Shown piece after piece: positions 21,701 to 26,977 of a stretch of DNA of 26,977 nt. Below the pieces are notes generated by a model, which was given only the letters and a program-made list of their open reading frames with translations, did not search any database and was not told the origin of the DNA. The position numbers were made by a program, and so were the translations under genes. Each line of letters starts with the position of its first letter. The first letter of the stretch is position 1. This DNA is from Didymodactylos carnosus. Taxonomy: Eukaryota; Rotifera; Eurotatoria; Philodinida; Philodinidae. The stretch is from assembly GCA_905250885.1 (NCBI GenBank), contig CAJNOQ010001948.1:344-27320 (forward strand), written 5' to 3'.

Positions 21701-24205
21701 TTTTAAAAGGACTAAAAATTTTAATTATTGGTTTTACAAAACAATTGAAAAAAGAATGGCAACGTATAGCACAAGCAATAAAATTAATGTGTGGAAAACA
21801 AACCAATATATCGTCAATATTGCTTTCATTTATTGATTTTATCGTTTCATATAAAACGCCAATATTTGTTATACTAAGACCATTTCTATTTCATTATGTA
21901 AGTAGACTATGTTTTTAATGAGAATTTTTATAAAATATAAAAATGTTGTCTTGTCAGATGTCAACAGTAACGTGTGAAAATGATCGTGATTATGAATTAA
22001 TTAGTCAAATTCAACAAAAATTAATATTTGATAAACTAACACCGTCAAAATGTTCCGGCGAAGTTCTCAATAGTTTAATGTCAGAATTGAATCAACTCAA
22101 AGCTGAACTAACAGGTAAATCGATTGTCTATCTTATTATATAGATATCATTCATAAATAATGAATATTTATTAGGAATTCAATTTGAATACACGAGAGTG
22201 TTGAGTCGACAAAATATAGGTTTAAAAAAAAAGCGAATAATTTTACCTCGCCGTAGAAAACGAGATGATTTATTTGTACGGCCAATAGAAATAGATCATC
22301 TCTCATCTGTAATAGGTTTGTCAGAACTTTATGCACGGTTTGTTGGATAGTTAAGGAAAAATGCATGCTAAGAGTGTAAAAATCTGATGAGTGAGCCTGT
22401 CAATATTCTTGGAAATAAAATCGATTCATTTTTATTGCATGATGTTTGCTGTTGTTATATAAAATTTGAAATAAAATTGTTTTTTTGGTTTCGTTTTCAA
22501 TAAATCTTTTATTTTCTGTTCCATAGACGAATCTAAAACGTCATTTCATTATGATGCAAAAACAACTGAAAAAGTTCGTTTTGATACAGAAGCAATTGAC
22601 TTGAAAGATCGTGATGGTGGTGGTAGTAGTTCAAGAACTGCTTTGCGAATACGTCGTCAACAATCAAGTGATAGCAGTCTAAATACATCACCAAGAAAAA
22701 AGACGGAAAAGATACGGATTAAAGAAGCATTAGACATTTTAGATATTTATCGTAGTCGTTATCGTATACGTTCTGGAGGTATTGTAGCTTTTACTTGCTA
22801 AAACTAACACTTTTTAATTCATTATTATTTGTTCTTTTCTCTATTTTTAGTGGAAGTAGCCGACATACCAATTATATCAACAACCGATTTAACACTAAAA
22901 CGAATATCGGGAACAAGTGATGATGTTGACGTTATACAACAAGGTAACTAAAATCAATCTAATGAATTTATTCATTCATCTTCTTTTTTTGTTAAAATTT
23001 CAAGCCGTACAAAATCATCCTCCCGTACATTTATCTCGGTCTATAACGGTCACTGGTGATCGAAGTCCATCCGTAGACAAGTCAAATTTCTATAAGAGAA
23101 GTATGCTACAAACAATCGGACAAGGAAATGAGCCTAAAATGCGAACATTCCGAGGATTAAAACGTGATACAGCTCAACGGTTAACTAAAGGTCCTATGAA
23201 ACTAACCAATGTAAGTATATGTTACTTGAACATTATAAATTATTAATTATTATTTTTATGTTCAAGTTATCGGAAAGTGTGCCAACGATGACGTATGATG
23301 CTACAAAAGAAATGAATGATATATTTCATCCAACAAGGTAATTTTCTCAATTGATTCAGAACAGTTATTAAAGCAATAAAATTTTGTTTATTATCTCTTT
23401 AGTTAACATCAGAGAGAAGAGTAGGTCAGAATGCTTTTTTCAAAGCGCATGAGATTTTATTTACTGCATGTGCCTTTTACGCAGAAGATTAATTTGTCTT
23501 CGCTTTCTCCCCAGAAGATATAACTAACGAATCATTCTTCTGAGAAAATAATCGACATTATGTCTAATCAAACATCTTGTCAATACGAAAAAATTTAAAA
23601 AACATTTTTTTCCTATAAAAATCTTTAATAAAAAGGGATGAATCAAACGCTTACTCACAAAAGAGATCTTTATATTGTTACGATTAAAATTTTTAACGTT
23701 TCTGTTTGACGCATGTGCATGTGATTGAAAATTATTGTTCGATTAAACAGCCTATATATGTGTATTATTATTCATTCTGAAAATTCAACATCTGTTTTAT
23801 TTCAACATTTTATCTATTTATGTTTATTTGTTTAGCAAACATGACCAAGTTTTATCCAACGAAGTAATGGATCGTCTTGTCCCGTTACTCGAACAACATC
23901 AACAAACGGATGCTCCACCATCAGCATTCAAACAACGAGTATCTGTCGATACAGATGATACGGGCATATTAGCATCGCTATTTAATTCGGAACGTTTATC
24001 ACTTCCTCCTATGCCATTACAAAGTCAAATTCCTTTAACACAATTGATTTTATCACCACCTCTTTCATCTTCAACGGTAACAACAATACCAAACACAACT
24101 ACAACAGCGGTACAACCGTCGCCTTTTAATCGAACAGAGATATGGGTATCTCGTTTACCACCGATGCCAAATGTATCGGATGCTGACTATGAATCACAGG
24201 TGTAA
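9703..24205 (+). CDS. UNC80: UNC80, NALCN sodium-leak channel complex subunit
   Basis: UNC80 is a giant helical-repeat protein that, with UNC79, holds and regulates the NALCN sodium-leak channel at the neuronal plasma membrane. I traced 37 exons: 9703-9821, 9881-9929, 10030-11335, 11439-12183, 12573-13262, 13325-13453, 13516-13631, 13699-14078, 14156-14321, 14376-14551, 14615-14827, 14969-15143, 15313-15897, 15954-16052, 16113-16297, 16357-16605, 16669-16863, 16917-17055, 17114-17295, 17355-17817, 17878-17978, 18045-18648, 18707-19531, 19597-19900, 19954-20022, 20081-20420, 20489-20584, 20641-20790, 20848-21211, 21554-21897, 21958-22114, 22175-22315, 22527-22778, 22851-22943, 23005-23210, 23267-23337, 23836-24205. 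They give 3,615 residues; human UNC80 is about 3,260. Family landmarks include IPIPVQIFLW, SFERVLVENVLHGLSP, LLHTLHWM, ATYFDISILR, WPEWMK, LLLLEITSFLRE, LWRFRYQFWIRLEEGAH, FYILHR and DAKSHTRLADIAHTLLKL. The extra length comes from low-complexity inserts in exons 3-5 and 13. Identity is firm; a few splice sites (GTTAGA at 14322, GTATTG at 22779) are weak. Confidence 0.96.
11513..11584 (+). other. CxxC-16-CxxC zinc-ribbon-like motif in UNC80 insert
   Basis: In exon 4, residues about 517-540 of UNC80, two CxxC pairs (CVQC and CLNC) sit 16 residues apart inside an otherwise Ser/Thr/Pro/Gln-rich segment. The spacing suits a small zinc-binding knuckle. I do not recall such a motif in vertebrate UNC80. 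Chance is possible. Confidence 0.45.
11591..11626 (+). repeat. Poly-glutamine tract (12 CAA/CAG codons) in UNC80
   Basis: Twelve consecutive Gln codons, mostly CAA with some CAG, follow directly after the CxxC pair in exon 4. The repeat is in frame and lies in a disordered insert, so its length can probably vary without harming the fold. Confidence 0.95.
12184..12572 (+). other. Long UNC80 intron 4 (389 nt)
   Basis: It runs from GTAAGT to TTTTTAG between exons 4 and 5. It is much longer than the 50-75 nt introns around it. I see only AT-rich sequence with A and T runs, and no nested gene or repeat. Confidence 0.8.
21212..21553 (+). other. Long UNC80 intron 29 (342 nt) with small hairpin
   Basis: It separates exons 29 and 30. 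At 21280-21306 the sequence GATCTTCTC, a 9-nt loop and GAGAAGGTC can fold into a short stem with one G-T pair. Its role is unknown. The acceptor TACGCAG is good and the frame continues. Confidence 0.75.
23338..23835 (+). other. Last UNC80 intron (498 nt), longest in the window
   Basis: It lies between exon 36 and the terminal exon. It starts GTAATT and ends TTGTTTAG. It is slightly richer in GC than the other introns and carries repeated AGAAGA-type words around 23410-23540. I recognise no gene or element in it. It might be an old insertion that enlarged a once-short intron. Confidence 0.75.
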
Positions 24206-24515
24206 TATTATCTATTATTGGAATGCCTTAACTCAGGAGTCATTTTTTAACTGACACAGTATTCTTTTCTTATATTCATTCTTCATTGTTAGAACGGTTT
24301 CATAAAAAAATTTTTTGTTTTTGTTTTTGTAACAGCGTCTTTAGTTTATTTATGTAAAAAGAAAGTCTCCTTATTATTGTTGTAAAATGCTGATCTATTT
24401 TTTCTTGTATTTTAAAAATTAAATGTATCTCGCATTTCGTTTTATTAATTTCTGTTTTATTTGTATACGTACATAATTCAATGTTCATGATACTGTCTAC
24501 ATGTTATGACACGTA

Positions 24516-24521
24516 AATAAA
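24516..24521 (+). terminator. Candidate UNC80 polyadenylation signal
   Basis: An AATAAA hexamer lies about 310 nt after the UNC80 stop codon. It is a plausible end of the 3' UTR, but it was assigned by motif alone. Confidence 0.4.
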
Positions 24522-26640
24522 TCGAAACTGAAATGGAAATGGATCAAATTCTTTTAAAAGTCTTAGTACATGATATTTTGTCAGTGTAAATTACACGAAC
24601 ATCAAATAGTAAGTCCATATGATGAGTATTTTTGATGTTATTGTCCTACACAAACTCCTACGCATTACTACTTCACATTTTCGTGGAAGATTCATGATTC
24701 ATCGTGTTAATTCAATACTTTATTTTTTATTAAAGTGAAACCAAAATAATAATAAAAAGTTCGCGGTCGGATTCGATTCCTTTACCCATCCGCCATCTTG
24801 AATTTTACGAAGCGAGAACATTATACTGGCAGACTAAATCGATCGTTTCGGTTGCTACTACCTTGTTTTGGTAAAAGGTGCTGAGGTGCTATACTAAAAA
24901 GTGCTTTGACCTTGATCAATTGACTGTATACCTAAATCAAATACAAGGAGGTTAATAAAAATCTTACCGTGTCTTGTCCTTTCAATCGTTTGAAAAAAGA
25001 TTACTTTATCGTTCATTAACTATAGAGTTTGGTGTAAGAAGCAAAATATATTCAAGTTACCGTCCTGGAAATAATTATATCGTCGTAGTTTCACATGAAC
25101 TAATCGTTTTTTTTTGCTTTTTATATTCTACTCTGTCGCCAACATTTTCGTACGAGTTAGTTTGTAACTATATAAAATCGAACAACACTAACCAAACGTA
25201 TGATAAAAGGTGGCAATCAGGTTGACTGAACATTTACCCAATAGCATTCTTGTTAAAGAACGATGGCTGGGTTGCGTTTGTATGTTCAGGACCCAAAAGC
25301 CGATAGTCCCTAGTTAAAAACTAGGGAAACTACGAAGGATGCATTATTTTTTGTGACGAGAACTTGAATACACTCTACCTTGTCGCCAAAAAATCATATA
25401 ATTTAGAGACGAAAAAGAGAGAATGATGTTGAAAGCATTATTGCACAGGCTTTTTATATGTTTTTCTCTCAGTCTTGCACAACCGTTAGAAAATGCAGTA
25501 ATTACACAATAGTATGTTCGAAACGTCTTTTCTTATTGCTCTTGTATTGTTCTTATCGTCTAAATTTACAGCTGCCTACTCATCTTTAGCAAATAATGAC
25601 TCTTTTATTCACTCAAGTTGTTGTTGTTCTCTTGATTACAGTTCAAACACTAGTGCATAGGTCAAAATGTACGCATATTTAAAATAAAATAGATACATAA
25701 TCTTCATCTGTAATAACACAAATATTTAGATGTAGATCGTTTTTAATTCTCTTCATATTGAAGTTTGTTGAAAAAACTACTTTTATTCAAAACTAAGAAT
25801 TTACTTTGCTTTCTCCGTAGATTAACCTTTAAACAAGCGATAGAACATGTTTTTTATCACAAAATTGTAATAAATTAAAAGCAATGATTTTTATGAAAAG
25901 AATGACTATATACTATATTATGAGATGTATTCCCCTCTATTCAGTCCTTTTCTAAATTTCGCCAGAACTTCTATGTATATTTCTGATAGCTACAAACATT
26001 CACCGCACACGTGCAGCATCCTTTTCTTGTTGACCCAACTCATGCATTTGATAGTCCAGATCAAAGTTCACTTTATCCTATCATCGACAGAACTTGGCCA
26101 ACGAAAATCCGTCTGTCAAAGCGTTAAAGGTTGAATCTTTTGAAATTTTAGCATAAATCCAAAATTGTACTTTTGTCCTGTCGTCATAATTATCTAAGTA
26201 TATGGTAACTACGAAGAATAATCATAAATTATTACAAAAATGCAACTATGTCTCTAGCCGCGTCAGCACATGTCAGCCCATATCAACAATTATTTCCGTT
26301 ATAGAAAGTACATTTAGAAAATTTGGTTCAAAACATACTCATATAAATACACTAAACTGTAGATCTGCAATCTATTTGTTGTACTATACGTTAATGATAG
26401 AACTTTGTCAAAGCACACGTGTATAAAGCTAAAAATGTAAAACTTCTCATTAGTATTTCTATTTGACAAAGTAACAAAATTTAATAAAAACATTTGTGAC
26501 CACAATACAAGAATGTGTAATATAAATTTGATACGAGGTAGTGTTAATTCTGTTGATAATATATATGATAAGAAAATCACATTTAAATTTAATTTTGTTT
26601 TCCTCGTAGAATTTTCTTTTATTTTATAAATGTATTTACA
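24522..26640. other. Gene-free downstream region
   Basis: About 2.1 kb past the presumed UNC80 transcript end. No ORF resembles a known protein. The stretch 24770-25330 is less AT-rich than its surroundings and has an 83-codon open frame (24974-25225) without recognisable motifs, so it may be an eroded insertion. The rest is AT-rich and unremarkable. Confidence 0.5.
25308..25326. repeat. Perfect short inverted repeat (CCCTAGTT / AACTAGGG)
   Basis: Eight bases, CCCTAGTT, are followed after a 3-base AAA loop by their exact reverse complement, AACTAGGG. Flanking bases (AGT on the left, AACT on the right) extend the symmetry imperfectly. It could form a small hairpin in DNA or RNA or be an end of an old element. 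No function can be assigned. Confidence 0.7.
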
Positions 26641-26700
26641 ACTGCTAAACGTTTCGAAGTCTAAACCGACTTCTTCTTCAGTAGTACAAATGAAATGAAT
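26641..26700 (-). mobile_element. Possible 3' tail of a retroelement (weak)
   Basis: Read on the minus strand, the segment has CTGAAGAAGAAGTCGG then TTTAGACTTCGAAACG. A short GTC...GAC stem between a GAAGAAG word and a GAAACG word is a pattern I associate with the 3' ends of Penelope-like or LINE retroelements in many animals. I see no reverse-transcriptase sequence upstream on that strand within the window, so this may be only a truncated tail. Confidence 0.3.
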
Positions 26701-26977
26701 AATAAGTGATTACAGAAAAGAACATACTATATACGAGAGCTAATTAAAAATGTACGCGTAGGATGTTCAACAACTGCAATAGTGAGTGTATAAAAGCATG
26801 ATATTTGGAAATTACACTTATTGGAATACGAGAAATAAATAATAAGTACAATAAACGATGATAATTGTGAAAGTTACAGTTGCATATGGATAAAGATGAG
26901 CAGCTAAAATATGATGTTGACTGACATTGTAGTGAATAGATGGCATAACAGCTGTACAAAAATTTGAAAATTAAATA

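Noticed and set aside
1-26977. CRISPR array, bacterial operon or prophage
   Set aside because: No regular spaced repeats, and all genes are intron-bearing metazoan families.

Overview
This window is nuclear DNA from a eukaryote, most likely a small-genome invertebrate. It is visibly AT-rich. Its genes are cut by many GT-AG introns, mostly 50-75 nt long, and gene spacing is tight. The genes are clearly metazoan: a tetraspanin, a caspase and the ion-channel subunit UNC80. The compact-intron style, plus a decaying extra copy of an essential splicing gene, fits a bdelloid rotifer (degenerate tetraploid genome). That placement is inference and not proven by the sequence.

Layout, all four loci on the + strand: (1) a tetraspanin gene at 760-2248, in five exons by my model or six if a 30-nt stretch is an intron; (2) an AT-rich spacer holding a ~266-bp inverted-repeat (MITE-like) element at 2624-2889; (3) an 11-exon caspase gene at 3361-5624 that ends in a death-domain-like region; (4) a long gene-poor spacer; (5) a broken, intron-bearing relic of crooked neck (CRNKL1/Clf1) at about 7640-9225; (6) a 37-exon UNC80 gene at 9703-24205, whose spliced frame closes exactly at 3,616 codons including stop; (7) about 2.8 kb downstream with no recognisable gene, but with a perfect short hairpin and a possible retroelement tail on the minus strand.

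The three intact genes have no obvious shared pathway: membrane organisation, cell death or signalling, and the NALCN sodium-leak channel complex. They look like ordinary metazoan neighbours and not an operon or island. The strongest unusual signal is the caspase. It has a short N-terminal prodomain, a complete large and small subunit with a non-standard QCCRD active-site pentapeptide, a Ser-rich linker, and then a C-terminal death-fold-like domain. This reverses the usual order of adaptor domain before protease. Other points of interest are a 30-nt frame-neutral putative intron that decides whether the tetraspanin loop has six or eight cysteines, a stop-free 60-nt UNC80 intron that would encode a membrane-like segment if retained, and a CxxC...CxxC plus poly-Gln insertion in UNC80.

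Exon boundaries were assigned by hand from GT/AG signals, reading-frame continuity and remembered family conservation. No alignment or transcript evidence was available.
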